NCBI GenBank assembly: GCA_033977485.1
Contig: CM066998.1
Span: 25,917,501 to 25,981,500 of the forward strand
Source: Hydrangea macrophylla
Lineage: Eukaryota > Streptophyta > Magnoliopsida > Cornales > Hydrangeaceae
DNA: 64,000 nucleotides
Direction: 5' to 3'
Under the pieces are notes generated by a model, which saw only the letters and a list, made by a program, of their open reading frames with translations, had not been told where the DNA came from and searched no databases. How positions within the stretch are numbered: the first letter of the stretch is position 1; each line of letters starts with the position of its first letter. Position numbers and translations under genes: made by a program. Positions 23,571 through 35,415 of the stretch are shown piece after piece.

Positions 23571-24859
23571 GATACACTATAAAACAAATTTTTCACCTCG
23601 CAAACTACGAAAAACTCTATTTTTGGGGTTTAGGGGGTCAAAATACAAACTGTCGATCTGGGAACTACGAAACTCAAATCGCATCTCTCACACGTCTAAA
23701 TAAAGTTGTAAAAAGAAACAGAACGGTAATCGCACTCCCAGTTATCAATATAAACTACAAGACAACTTCTTCACCTCGTAAACTATGAAAAACTATTTTT
23801 TTGGGGTTTGGGGGGTCAAAATGCAAACCGTCAATCTGGTAACTACGAAACTCAACTCGCATCCCCCACACGTCTAAAGAAAGATACAGGAAGAAACAGA
23901 ATAGGAATTGGACTCCTGGTTATCAAGATACACTACAAAATAACTTTTTCACCTCATAAACTATGAAAAACTAAGTTTTTGAGGTTTGGGCGGTCAAAAT
24001 GCAAACCGTCGATCCGATAACATCAAAACTCAACTCACACCTCTCACACGTCTAAAGAAAGTTACAGGAAGAAACGAAAAGGGAATCGGACTCCCGGTTA
24101 TCAAGATACACTACAAAACAACTTTTTCACCTCGTAAACTACGAAAAACTAAGTTTTGGGGTTTGGGGGGTCAAAATGCAAACCGTCGATCCAGTAACCA
24201 CAAAACTCTGCTCGCACCCCCCACACATCTAAAGAAAGTTGCAGAAAGAAACGGAACAGGAATCGGACTCCCGGTTATCAAGATACACTACTAAACAACT
24301 TTTTCACCTCGTAAACTATGAAAAACTAAGTTTTTGTGGTTTATGTGGTCAAAATGCAAACCGTCGATCCGGTAACCACGAAACATAACTCGAACCTCCC
24401 ACATGTCTAAATAATGTTGCAAAAAGAAACAGAACGGTAATCGGACTCCCAGTTATCAATATAAACTACAAAACAACTTCTTCACTATGTAAACTATGAA
24501 AAACTAAGTTTTTGGGATTTGGGGGGGTCAAAATGTAAACCGTCGATGCGGTAACCACGAAACTCAACTCACACCTCCAACACGTCTAAAGAAAGTTGTA
24601 GGAAGAAACAGAACGGGATTCGAACTCTTGGTTATGAAGATACACTATAAACTAACTTTTTTACCTCGTAAACTATGAAATACTAAGTTTTTGGAGTTTG
24701 GGGGTCAAAATGCAAACCGTTGATCCAGTAACCACGAAACTCAACTCGCACCTCCTACACGTCTAATGAAAGTTGCACGAGAAAACGGAACAGCTATAGG
24801 ACTCCCGGTTATCAAGATACACTACAAAACAAATATTTTACCTCGTAAACTATAAAAAA

Positions 24860-27800
24860 CTAAGTTTTTGGGGTTTGGGGGGTCAAAATGCAAACCGTCG
24901 ATCTGGTAACCACGAAACTCTGCTCGCACCCCCCACACATCTAAAGAAAGTTGCAAAAAGAAACGAAACAGGAATCGGACTCCTAGTTATTAAGATACAC
25001 TACTAAACAACTTTTTCACCTCGTAAACTATGAAAAACTAAGTTTTTTGTGGTTTAGGGGGTCAAAATGCAAACCGTCGATCCGGTAACCACGAAACATA
25101 ACTCGAACCTCCCACACATCTAAATAAAGTTGCAAAAAGAAATAGAATGGTAATCGGACTCCCGGTTATCAATATAAACTACAAAACAACTTCTTTACCT
25201 CGTAAACTATGAAAAACTAAGTTTTTGGAGTTTGGGGGGGTCAAAATGTAAACCGTCGATGCGGTAACCACGAAACTCAACTCGCACCTCCAACACGTCT
25301 AAAAAAAGTTGCAGGAAGAAACAGAACAGGAATTGGACTCCGGTTATGAAGATACACTACAAAACAACTTTTTTACCTCGTAAACTATGAAAAACTAAGT
25401 TTTTGGGGTTTGGGTGGTCAAAATGCAAACCGTCGATCCGGTAACCACGAAACTCAACTCGTACCTCCCACGCATCTAAAGGAAGTTGCAGGAAGAAACG
25501 GAATGGGAATCAGACTTCTGGTTATCAAGATACACTACAAAACAACTTTTTTTCCTCGTAAACTATGAAAAACTAAGTTTTTGGGATTTGGGGGGTCAAA
25601 ATGCAAACTGTCGATTTGGTAACTACGAAGCTCAACTCGCATCTCCCACACGTCTAATGAAAGTTGCAAGAAGAAACAGAATGGGAATCAGACACCTGGT
25701 TATGAAGATACACTACAAACCAACTTTTTCACCTCGTAAACTATGAAATACTAAGTTTTTGGAGTTTGGGGGGTCAAATTTCAAACCGTCGATCTGGTTA
25801 CCACAAAACTCAACTCGCACCTCCCACACATCTAAAGAAAGTTGAAGGAAGAAATGGGACGGGAATCGGACTCCCGGTTATCAAGATACACTACAAAATA
25901 ACTTTTTCCCCTCGTAAACTATGAAAAACTAAGTTTTTGGGGTTTGGGGGTCAAAATACAAATCGTTGATCCAGTAACTACGAAACTCAACTCGCACTTC
26001 CCACACATCTAAAGAAAGTTGTAGGAGAAAACAGAAAGGCTATAGGACTCCCGGTTATCAAGATACACCACAAAATAACTTTTTTACCGCGTAAACAATG
26101 AAAAACTAAGTTTTTCACCGTCGATCTGGTAACCATGATGCTCAACGCTCACCTCCCACATGTCCAAAGAAAGTTGCAGGAAGTAACGAAATGGGAATCG
26201 AACTTCCGGTTATGAAGATACACTACAAAACAAATTTGTTACCTCGTAAACTATGAAAAACTATGTTTTTGGGGTTTTGGGGGTCAAAATGCAAATTGTC
26301 GATCTGGTAACTACGAAACTCAACTCACATCTCCCACACGTCTAAATAAAGTTGTAAAAAGAAACAGAACGGTAATCGCACTCCCGGTTATCAATATAAA
26401 CTACAAGACAACTTCTTCACCTCGTAAACTATGAAAAACTATTTTTTTGGGGTTTGGGGATCAAAATGCAAACCGTTGATCTGGTAACTACAAAACTCAA
26501 CTCGCATCTCCCACATTTCTAAAGAAAGTTACAGGAAGAAACAGAACAGGAATCGGACTCCTGGTTATCAAGATACACTACAAAACAACTTTTTCACCTC
26601 ATAAACTATAAAAAAACTAAGTTTTTGAGGTTTGGGCGGTCAAAATGCAAACCGTCGATCCGATAACAATGAAACTCAACTCACACCTCTCACACGTCTA
26701 AAGAAAGTTGTAGGAAGAAACGGAACGGGAATCGGACTCCCGGTTATCAAGATACACTACAAAACAACTTTTTCACCTCGTAAACTACGAAAAACTAAGT
26801 TTTTGAGTTTGGGGGGTCAAAATGCAAACCGTTGATCTGGTAACCATTAAACTTGACTCCCACATCCAACACGTCTAAAGACAGTTACAGGAAGAAACGA
26901 AACGGGAATCGGACTCCCGGTGATCAAGATACACTACAAAACAACTTTTTTACCACGTAAACTATGAAAAACTAAGTTTTTGACCGTCGATCTGGTAACT
27001 ATGAAGCTCAACTCTCACCTCCCACATGTCCAAAGAAAGTTGCAAGAAGAAATGGAATGGGAATCGAACTCCCGGTTATGAAGATACACCACAAAACAAA
27101 ATTTTCACCTCGTAAACTATAAAAAACTAAGTTTTTGGGGTTTGGGGGGTCAAAATGCAAACCGTCGATCTGGTAACCACGAAACTCTGCTCGCACCCCC
27201 CACACATCTAAAGAAAGTTGCAAAAAGAAACGAAACAGGAATCGGACACCCAGTTCTTAAGATACACTACTAAACAACTTTTTCACCTCGTAAACTATGA
27301 AAAACTAAGTTTTTTGTGGTTTAGGGGGTCAAAATGCAAACCGTCGATCCGGTAACCACGAAACATAACTCGAACCTCCCACACGTCTAAATAAAGTTTC
27401 AAAAAGAAATAGAATGGTAATCGGACTCCCGGTTATCAATATAAACTACAAAACAACTTCTTTACCTCGTAAACTATGAAAAACTAAGTTTTTGGGGTTT
27501 GGGGGGGTCAAAATGTAAACCGTCGATGCGGTAACCACGAAACTCAACTCGCACCTCCAACACGTCTAAAAAAAGTTGCAGGAAGAAACAGAACAGGAAT
27601 TGGACTCCGATTATGAAGATACACTACAAAATAACTTTTTTACCTCGTAAACTATGAAAAACTAAGTTTTTGGGGTTTGGGTGGTCAAAATGCAAACCGT
27701 CGATCCCGTAACCACGAAACTCAACTCGTACCTCCTACACATCTAAAGGAAGTCGCAGGAAGAAACGGAACGGGAATCGGACTTCTGGTTATCAAGATAC

Positions 27801-29010
27801 ACTACAAAACAACTTTTTCTCCTCGTAAACTATGAAAAACTAAGTTTTTGGGATTTGGGGGGTCAAAATGCAAACTGTCGATTTGGTAACTACGAAGCTC
27901 AACTCGCATCTCCCACACGTCTAATGAAAGTTGCAAGAAGAAACAGAATGGGAATCGGACACCTGGTTATGATGATACACTACAAACCAACTTTTTCACC
28001 TCGTAAACTATGAAATACTAAGTTTTTGGAGTTTGGGGGGTCAAATTTCAAACCGTCGATCTGGTTACCACAAAACTCAACTCGCACCTCCCACACATCT
28101 AAAGAAAGTTGCAGGAAGAAATGGAACGGGAATCGGACTCCCGGTTATCAAGATACACTACAAAATAACTTTTTCACCTCGTAAACAATGAAAAACTAAG
28201 TTTTTGGGGTTTGGGGGTCAAAATACAAACCGTTGATCCAGTAACCACGAAACTCAACTCGCACTTCCCACACATCTAAAGAAAATTGCAGGAGAAAACG
28301 GAACGGCTATAGGACTCCCGGTTATCAAGATACACCACAAAATAACTTTTTTACCGCGTAAACTATGAAAAACTAAGTTTTTGACCGTCGATCTGGTAAC
28401 CATGATGCTCAACTCTCACCTCCCACATGTCCAAAGAAAGTTGCAAGAAGAAACGGAATGGGAATCGAACTCCCGGTTATGAAGATACACCACAAAACAA
28501 AATTTTCACCTCGTAAACTATAAAAAACTAAGTTTTTGGGGTTTGGGGGGTCAAAATGCAAACCGTCGATCTGGTAACCACGAAACTCTGCTCGCACCCC
28601 CCACACATCTAAAGAAAGTTGCAAAAAGAAACGAAACAGGAATCGGACTCCCAGTTATTAAGATACACTACTAAACAACTTTTTCACCTCGTAAACTATG
28701 AAAAACTAAGTTTTTTGTGGTTTAGGGGGTCAAAATGCAAACCGTCGATCCGGTAACCACGAAACATAACTCGAACCTCCCACACATCTAAATAAAGTTG
28801 CAAAAAGAAATAGAATGGTAATCGGACTCCCGGTTATCAATATAAACTACAAAACAACTTCTTTACCTCGTAAACTATGAAAAACTAAGTTTTTGGAGTT
28901 TGGGGGGGTCAAAATGTAAACCGTCGATGCGGTAACCACGAAACTCAACTCGCACCTCCAACATGTCTAAAAAAGTTGCAGGAAGAAACAGAACGGGAAT
29001 CGGACTCCGG
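24860..29010 (+). repeat. Higher-order duplications in the array (offsets 2267 and 1401 bp)
   Basis: The variant block beginning CAAACCGTCG with CTCTGCTCGCACCCCC recurs at 24891, 27158 and 28559. The segments 27008-27223 and 28409-28624 translate on the minus strand to identical 71-residue strings, so this 1401-bp step is very recent. Confidence 0.85.
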
Positions 29011-30155
29011 TTATGAAGATACACTATAAAACAACTTTTTCACCTCGTAAACTATGAAAAACTAAGTTTTTGGTGTTTGGGTGGTCAAAATGCAAACCGT
29101 TGATCCGGTAACCACGAAACTCAACTTGTACCTCCCACACGGGTAAAGGAAGTTGCAGGAAGAAACGGAACAGGAATTGGACTCTCGATTTTCAAGATAC
29201 ACTACAAAACAAAATTTTTACCTCGTAAACTTTGAAAAACTATGTTTTTGGGGTTTTGGGGGTCAAAATACAAACTGTCGATCTGGTAACTACGAAACTC
29301 AACTCGCATCTCCCATACGTCTAAATAAAGTTGTAAAAAGAAACAGAACGGTAATCGCACTCCCGGTTATCAATATAAACTACAAAACAACTTCTTCACC
29401 TCGTAAACTATGAAAAACTATGTTTTTGGGGTTTGGGGGGTCAAAATGCAAACCGTCGATCTGGTAACTACGAAACTTAACTCGCATCTCCCACACATCT
29501 AAAGAAAGTTGTAGGAAGAAACAGAACAGGAATCGGACTCCTGGTTATCAAGATACACTACAAAACAACTTTTTCACCTCATAAACTATGAAAAACTAAG
29601 TTTTTGGGGTTTGGGGGGTCAAAATGCAAACCGTTGATATGGTAACCATTAAACTTGACTCCCACATCCAAAACGTCTAAAGAAAGTTATAGGAAGAAAC
29701 GAAACGGGAATCGGACTCCCGGTTATCAAGATACACTACAAAACAATTTTTTCACCTCGTAAACTATGAAAAACTACGTTTTTGGGGTTTGGGGGGTCAA
29801 AATGCAAACCGTTGTTCTGGTAACCATGAAACTTGACTCCCACATCCAACACGTCTAAAGAAAGTTGATCTGATAACCACGAAACTCTACTCGCACCTCC
29901 CACACGTCTAAAGAAAGTTGCAGGAAGAAATGGAACGGGAATCGGACTCTCGGTTATCAAGATACACTACAAAACAACTTTTTCACCTCGTAAACTATGA
30001 AAAACTCAGTTTTTGGGATTTGGGGGGTCAAAATGTAAACCGTCTATCCGGTAACCACAAAACTTAACTCGCACCTCCTACACGTCTAATGAAAGTTGCA
30101 GGAAGAAACGGAACGGGAACGGGAATCAGACTCTCTGTTATCAAGATACACTAAA

Positions 30156-30704
30156 AATATGTATCTTAGTACATATGTGTTGGTACTAAAATGTAGTAAT
30201 TTTCTTTTAAAATATTATATATTAATCCGAACATACATATGATATCTTTGAAAACCATATATACTGATTTTTCCTAAAGTTAATTCTAAAATTAATTGTT
30301 GTTGGTTCCAGGTTATGTATAATATATTAGGAGCAAAATTGATCAACTCTTTGGTACAGTACAACCTCTACATTGTACTATATATCATTCTCATTTAATC
30401 TCCTTGATGTATAGGATTCAGAACGATGAGTGTTTTTTTTGGTAACTGTGTTATATAATCTTCATGTGAAAAAAAAAGTATTAATCAACATTTTATTCTC
30501 GTGTGGTTAGACCCATGTTCTATTTCCTATTGTTCAAAAGTGGACGTTTAACTGAGGCGGATATAGAAAATCAAGTTGGGGGGGGGGGGGGGGGGGGGTT
30601 GATTTTACAGGACTGCCCCTATACTTAACCCTCTATATTTTCAAACTACAGTGGAACCGTTAAGATTTATATCTTAAGGATTTTTATATAGGAGAATTTA
30701 AGTA
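30156..30704 (+). other. Noncoding CACTA interior with a 21-G run
   Basis: A/T-rich and without ORFs. A run of 21 G lies at 30578-30598, next to AGGCGGATATAG, which resembles the end of the hAT-type MITE at 32062 and may be a decayed relative. Confidence 0.5.
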
Positions 30705-30907
30705 TCAAAATTAGAGCAATGCTAGGCACACATCTCAAACCACACCCCAAATCACACCCTTGCTTTAAATACATGTACCCTGTGCTGTGTAAATGGTACA
30801 CAAAAAAGCGTAAAAAATTCAAACAGCACAAAGTACATGCATTTAAAGCAAGGGGTGTGGTTTAGAGTGTGATTTGGGATGTGTGCCTAGTATTTCTCTC
30901 AAAATTA
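30705..30907. mobile_element. MITE 1 with 9-bp TSD (Mutator-like)
   Basis: The element spans 30714-30898 (185 bp). Its ends, GAGCAATGCTAGGCACACAT and the inverse of ATGTGTGCCTAGTATTTCTC, pair for about 85 bp each, so it is nearly one long hairpin. The duplication TCAAAATTA is perfect at 30705-30713 and 30899-30907. A 9-bp TSD suggests Mutator-superfamily mobilisation. Confidence 0.92.
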
Positions 30908-31099
30908 ACCTCACATAAGCAATTAACCCCAAAATTAGTCCCCATAGGAGTTAAGTGTTAAAAACTAGCCCACATCGGTGGGCTAAATGACAATATTATT
31001 TTTCATTTATTTGTCTTTTTTATATTTTTAATGATTATAAAATAATTACTAACGTATTTTAACCCTTAAAAATTTGGATTAGAATTTAAAATTAATAGA
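30908..31099 (+). other. Short spacer between two related MITEs
   Basis: A/T-rich with no ORF or motif seen. Confidence 0.4.
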
Positions 31100-31263
31100 A
31101 TTAAAGAAGAGAAATGTTAGGCACACATCCCAAACCACACCCCAAACCACACCCCTTGCTTAAAATGCATGTACCTTGTGCTATTTGAATTTTTCACACT
31201 TTTCTATATATTTAAAACAAGGGTGTGATTTGGGATGTGTGCCTAGCATTTCTCATTAAAGAA
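31100..31263. mobile_element. MITE 2, related to MITE 1, with 9-bp TSD
   Basis: The element spans 31109-31254 (146 bp). Its ends, GAGAAATGTTAGGCACACAT and TGTGTGCCTAGCATTTCTC, match MITE 1, but the middle is shorter. A perfect 9-bp duplication, ATTAAAGAA, lies at 31100-31108 and 31255-31263. Confidence 0.92.
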
Positions 31264-31560
31264 TAAATTTTATGCATCGCCAAAAAGTGTAAGCCGGTGA
31301 TAAAAAGAAAGTGAAAAAAAAATGAAAAAGCAATTAAGCCCCTCATCTTCGCGCCACATCTGCGCGCCATTTATAATAGAAGCAGAGGGAGGTTTTCTCA
31401 AAAAAAAAAAAAAGGAAACAGAGCGATAGGAGAGAAAGGGAAGAGGCGACCTAATCGAGTGAACCACCGCCACTACGTCGTCCACCTACACCGCCGTCCA
31501 TCTGCTCATCCGTCCGTACACGTACAGGTTCCTTTCTATCTCTCTCTCTCCCCGTCTGTC
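31264..31560 (+). promoter_or_regulatory. Possible promoter and 5' leader of the CACTA transcript
   Basis: A locally GC-richer, CT-rich block with TTTATAATAG near 31371, followed by CCACCGCCACTACGTCG and a CAG/GTTCC splice-donor-like site near 31528. Transposase transcripts of CACTA elements often start with a leader exon, and the first coding exon at 36380 is preceded by an acceptor-like TTGGTGCAG. This is an inference from composition only. Confidence 0.25.
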
Positions 31561-31674
31561 TGCTCCGTCCGTACAGATGCCCACCGGATTTTCCTAATCT
31601 CTACAGACGATCTGAAACTCCAATGATCTGTATGTATCAATATATGTTCATTTAATGCTCCGCATATATACGTA

Positions 31675-31705
<31 letters not shown>

Positions 31706-32053
31706 GCATGTAAGCTCTGCATGTGTATATATGCCATGGATGCAAATTGGTATGAGGCTGTACAAATTAATTAAAATGTTGGAATCTGTTGTAAGCTTTA
31801 TGTTGTGCTATCATCAATAAGTCAGGCAAGACAAATGTTTTTGTTATGGTTATTTATACTAGTCATGTTATCGCAATCCTTGTGCAACATGAGTTGAAAA
31901 TAGTGTGCAAACTATCATGATAATTGGTCATTCTCTTCTAAGACATAAACACTAAATATATAATTACTGATTTACACATCATTTCGTTGCTATTTGTTTG
32001 AATTAGTCTATAATTCCGGTATTATCTGAGCGTTTACAGTATTTTTACATCAA
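31561..32053 (+). other. Noncoding; TA-rich microsatellite
   Basis: A TATATA/TGTATA run lies at about 31665-31710. No gene seen. Confidence 0.5.
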
Positions 32054-32472
32054 GTTGGGCACAGGGGCGGATTTAGCAAATCTTTTTAGGGGGGGCTTGA
32101 TACGGGGGTTCGAGGGTAGTGTCCCCGAAATTTTTTTTTTGGACCTAGTTATACATATTTTGCATATATTTTAGAGCAAATATGACAAATTTATAATAAT
32201 TTTTGACCTATTTATACATATTTTGTGTATATTTTATATCTAATATGACAACTTTATAATGTCAGGGGGGTTTTTTAGACCTATTTATACATATGTTGTG
32301 TATATTTTAGACCTAATATGACAAATTTATAATGCCAGGAGGGGCTTTTATAATTTTTAGGGGGGGCTTAACTATAAATTTTTTTTAAGATTATTGTGCA
32401 ATTTTTGAAAATTCTGGGGGGGGAGGCTTCAGCCCCCCTTTTACCCTCTGTATATCCGCCCCTGGTTGGGCA
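32054..32472. mobile_element. hAT-type MITE with 8-bp TSD
   Basis: The element spans 32062-32464 (403 bp) and runs from CAGGGGCGGATTTAG to TATATCCGCCCCTG. The 8-bp duplication GTTGGGCA is perfect at 32054-32061 and 32465-32472. An 8-bp TSD and CAGGGGCGGA ends fit nonautonomous hAT elements. Inside, a ~58-bp A/T-rich unit (CCTATTTATACATATTTTGT) is repeated about three times. Confidence 0.92.
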
Positions 32473-34170
32473 TAAGCATCAAAGAACAGACTGAATTATG
32501 GGCACAAGCACCATTGTTCCCCATTTTTGTACTTCGAATATTTTCCTCTCTGACAATATTATGGGTTTTTATACTCTATCCCAGGTTTTGTGGGCTATGT
32601 TCCTATTTTTCTTGCTAAGCCTTAGACTTACATAAAATTAAGTAGTGAATATGTAAGTATTCAATAGTAATTCTCCTACTTTTTTGTTAGTGAATCTGTC
32701 AGTATTCAGTAGTAATAACCTATCACATGTGAATTGTTTTCCCTCTTTTTTTTTTGTAAACTTTTTAATGGATTTTTTTTCTTTGCTACCTGTTGTGTGA
32801 TCGTCTATGTATTAAGTTCCGATTTTCAGTTACCATATTATTCATTAAACATGTCTTTGATACTTTTTGAAAGCGAAGAATATTAGGGTGAGGTTGCTGC
32901 ATTGAGTGAAGAGTGCCTTTGACAGTCTTCATTTAAAATATTCTCACCATATCATTGCCAACATATTTTTTGGTCTAATCATTTTTGTCAACACTTCCAT
33001 GTTTCATAAATGCACCACGTTCGAACAAATCAAGTGTGGAAAGTGGAAAGTCCAGAAGTCTTCAGTTTTGAAGTTTATAACAATTCATATTAAAAAGTTG
33101 TGGGAGCATCAACAAAGAATTATAGAGTTGTTTGGGAATGATGATTTCACTTTTATTGGTTCTGTGAATTAAAACCAGTGTTAAATTGGTTTGATATTGA
33201 AACAATTTTCAGTCATTTTTAAGTGAATCATGAACTCCTGTGTATCTTAAAATTACCTATCGAATATAGAGCTATTTGCTGCAAAGTGACTATTATTATG
33301 GAATCAAGTATAGGATTTAAACTTGGGAATCAAGTTTAGGATTCAAATTTACTTGACTTAGTAGTTCTTCTTTTTGTATTTTGTAAAATGTAGGACTTGC
33401 CTTTGTTTTGTTATTTGGTTGCTTTTGTATCATGTCCTCATACAATATGCTCATTGTTTTATCCTGAGCATGTCTCTTGTACATTTTGTACATCATATTT
33501 TGGAATTAATTTACCTCTTTCCGAAAAGAAAAGGAAAAAAATATAGAAAAGATTGGAGTTGCTCTCAAAAATTGATTAGCTAAAGCAAACAAGTGGGTTT
33601 TAGCTTTTACTTGTAGTGTTTGTTTTTATTTTTTTGGGCCCCCATATGTATAAGGAAGGATCTCATTTGTGTGTGGTTAGCTAAATAATTTGATATCCCA
33701 TTAATTACGGTAATGTTGATGGTTATGGACCTATGGTTTATTTTCTACCTACCTACCTTAGGTTTTCATCGATCGAGACACAAACACCCCGCTCCCCTTA
33801 ATAATAGCTTAGCCAATTTTTGTAGGCCTCATTTGGCAGCGCTTGTACTTGTGCTTTCTGCGTCGAGAAGAAGCAACCCTGAGTGGACACTCAGGGGGCT
33901 TCTTCTTGCCCATTAATGCAGCTTTTAGCATTCAAAATCTCTACACAGGCCCATATGAGAAGGCGGGTTTTAACCATTGGAAAAAAAATTTGGCAATAAA
34001 TGCATGTCTAGATTCGTCAGAATTTTATGTCTAGATTCTCATCCAACGTTTAAAACTCATGCATTGTCAACTTTTTTATGGCTATACTTCTATCAACTAT
34101 AGATTCTCATTTTATGGCTAAATATTGATGTGGGGTTCAATCTCTTTAATGCTACTTTTGTTCAAATTAA
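32473..34170 (+). other. Noncoding CACTA interior with one strong hairpin
   Basis: No supported gene in 1.7 kb; the ORFs at 32906-33172, 33374-33583 and 33713-33916 lack recognisable motifs. At 33866-33906 AGAAGAAGC and CCCTGAGT pair with ACTCAGGG and GCTTCTTCT around a GGAC loop, next to GGCCTCATTTGGCAGCGC, a type of sequence often seen at MITE ends. Confidence 0.5.
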
Positions 34171-34524
34171 GTTTAAAACCTAGGAAGCATGGACGCAGGT
34201 GCGGGGAGTTCGGCATTTTTTCCAAAATCAAGAGTGCGGGTGCGGCGGGGGTACTTATATAAAATATTAAAAATATATTTTTATATATTACTATATATGA
34301 ACCAAATTTTATTTATTTTTTCTAATTAAAACCTAATAACAACAACCAAGCAATAAACTCATAAACATAAATGCCACTACATTTATTAAGAATTGACACT
34401 TGAACTACCCGCCGCAGCAATCGAATTGACACTCTCAGAATTCATTATTCTGTCGTGTAAACTAGCAAATTAGCAATATAATTAATGGTATAAGTTCAAA
34501 CTACAAATAATTTGATACCAAAGA

Positions 34525-34800
34525 AAATAAAATTCACAAAACTAACTAATATTTGGAATTAGCAAGAAAAACAAAATCAAAAAAATAAATTCACCAAACT
34601 AACTAATATTTGGAATTAGCAAGAAAAACTAAATCAGAAAAATCTTTGTCACAAAGCTAACTAATATTTGGCATTAGCAAGAAAAATAAAATTCACAAAA
34701 CTAACTAATATTTGGCATTAGCAAGAAAAACAAAATCAGAAAATAAAATTCACAAAACTAACTAATATTTGGAATTAGAAAGAAAAACGAAATCAAAAAA
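34525..34800 (+). repeat. ~57-bp tandem repeat, about five copies
   Basis: CAAAACTAACTAATATTTGG followed by ATTAGCAAGAAAAA recurs near 34536, 34593, 34650, 34697 and 34755, inside the Mutator-like element. Confidence 0.7.
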
Positions 34801-34877
34801 TTTTAAAAAAATCATCTCTGGCGAAATAAATACCAGATTGTCGGTTTAAAGATCTCTATGTTCCTCGTGGGTTGACC

Positions 34878-34883
<6 letters not shown>

Positions 34884-34918
<35 letters not shown>

Positions 34919-35010
34919 AGAGAAAGAGAGAAACGAGAGAGAGAGAGAGAGAGAGAGAGAGTGAGTGAAAGAGAGAAACGAGAGAGAAGAGAGCAACGAA
35001 AGAGAGAGAG
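34884..35010 (+). repeat. GA microsatellite
   Basis: Long GAGAGA runs separated by GAAACGA interruptions, inside the Mutator-like element. Confidence 0.9.
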
Positions 35011-35415
35011 TGAGGGGACGAACCTGTGGAGTTGCGCCGCTAGAGCTCCCTGTTGTGTTTTGTTTTGTTTTGTTTTTTTTTTAACGTAATGTGATGTATC
35101 AGTCTCTCACTCTCAAGACTATTTAGGGTTTTTAAGTTTTTTGTTATTTAGTTTTAGCACCCCTAGTTTAAAAATATTTGTTTTGAAACTTTTTTTTTTT
35201 AAAATACCCCTGCCGCACCCCCCTAAAGTGTCCCTCCCGCACCCCTAAGTGTCCATGCCGCACCCTATGCGCACCCTGCTGCACCCACGCCGCACCCAAA
35301 ATAGGTTAAGCACTCCAAAGCACTACATGCCGCATCCGTCGCACCCGAACTGGGTACGCACTAAGTGCCCCTGCGGCTCCATTTTTGGAGTGTCCGTGCA
35401 TCATAGTTTAAAACC

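Larger units (their letters stand above)
15436..30155 (+). repeat. ~178-bp satellite-like tandem array, about 82 units
   Basis: Landmarks such as CAAACCGTCGATC, CACCTCCCACACGTCTAAAG, CTCCCGGTTATCAAGATACA and AACTATGAAAAACTAAG recur about every 177-179 bp from about 15436 to 30155. Near 15510-16211, for instance, spacings are 168, 177, 177 and 179. Because a 177-bp unit is a multiple of three, short open frames recur on both strands, but they have no start context or conserved protein, so I do not call genes. Some units share a ~24-bp deletion (TTTTTGACCGTCGATC at about 20440, 26980 and 28380). No other feature interrupts the array. Confidence 0.95.
34171..35415. mobile_element. Nonautonomous Mutator-like element with 10-bp TSD
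   Basis: The element spans 34181-35405 (1225 bp). The left end TAGGAAGCATGGACGC and the inverse of the right end (TATGATGCACGGACAC) match at 12 of 16 positions. The duplication GTTTAAAACC is perfect at 34171-34180 and 35406-35415. GC-rich terminal segments containing GTGCGGCG/CCGCACCC surround an A/T-rich middle with tandem repeats. It has no transposase. The TSD length fits Mutator. Confidence 0.82.

Noticed and set aside
15414..29960. Many 60-110-codon ORFs on both strands across the tandem array
   Set aside because: They arise because the repeat unit is often 177 bp, a multiple of three. They shift start and stop freely, appear on both strands and match no family.
15436..30155. Possible CRISPR-like array
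   Set aside because: Units are ~178 bp and similar throughout, without short repeats and unique spacers; the context is a plant transposon.
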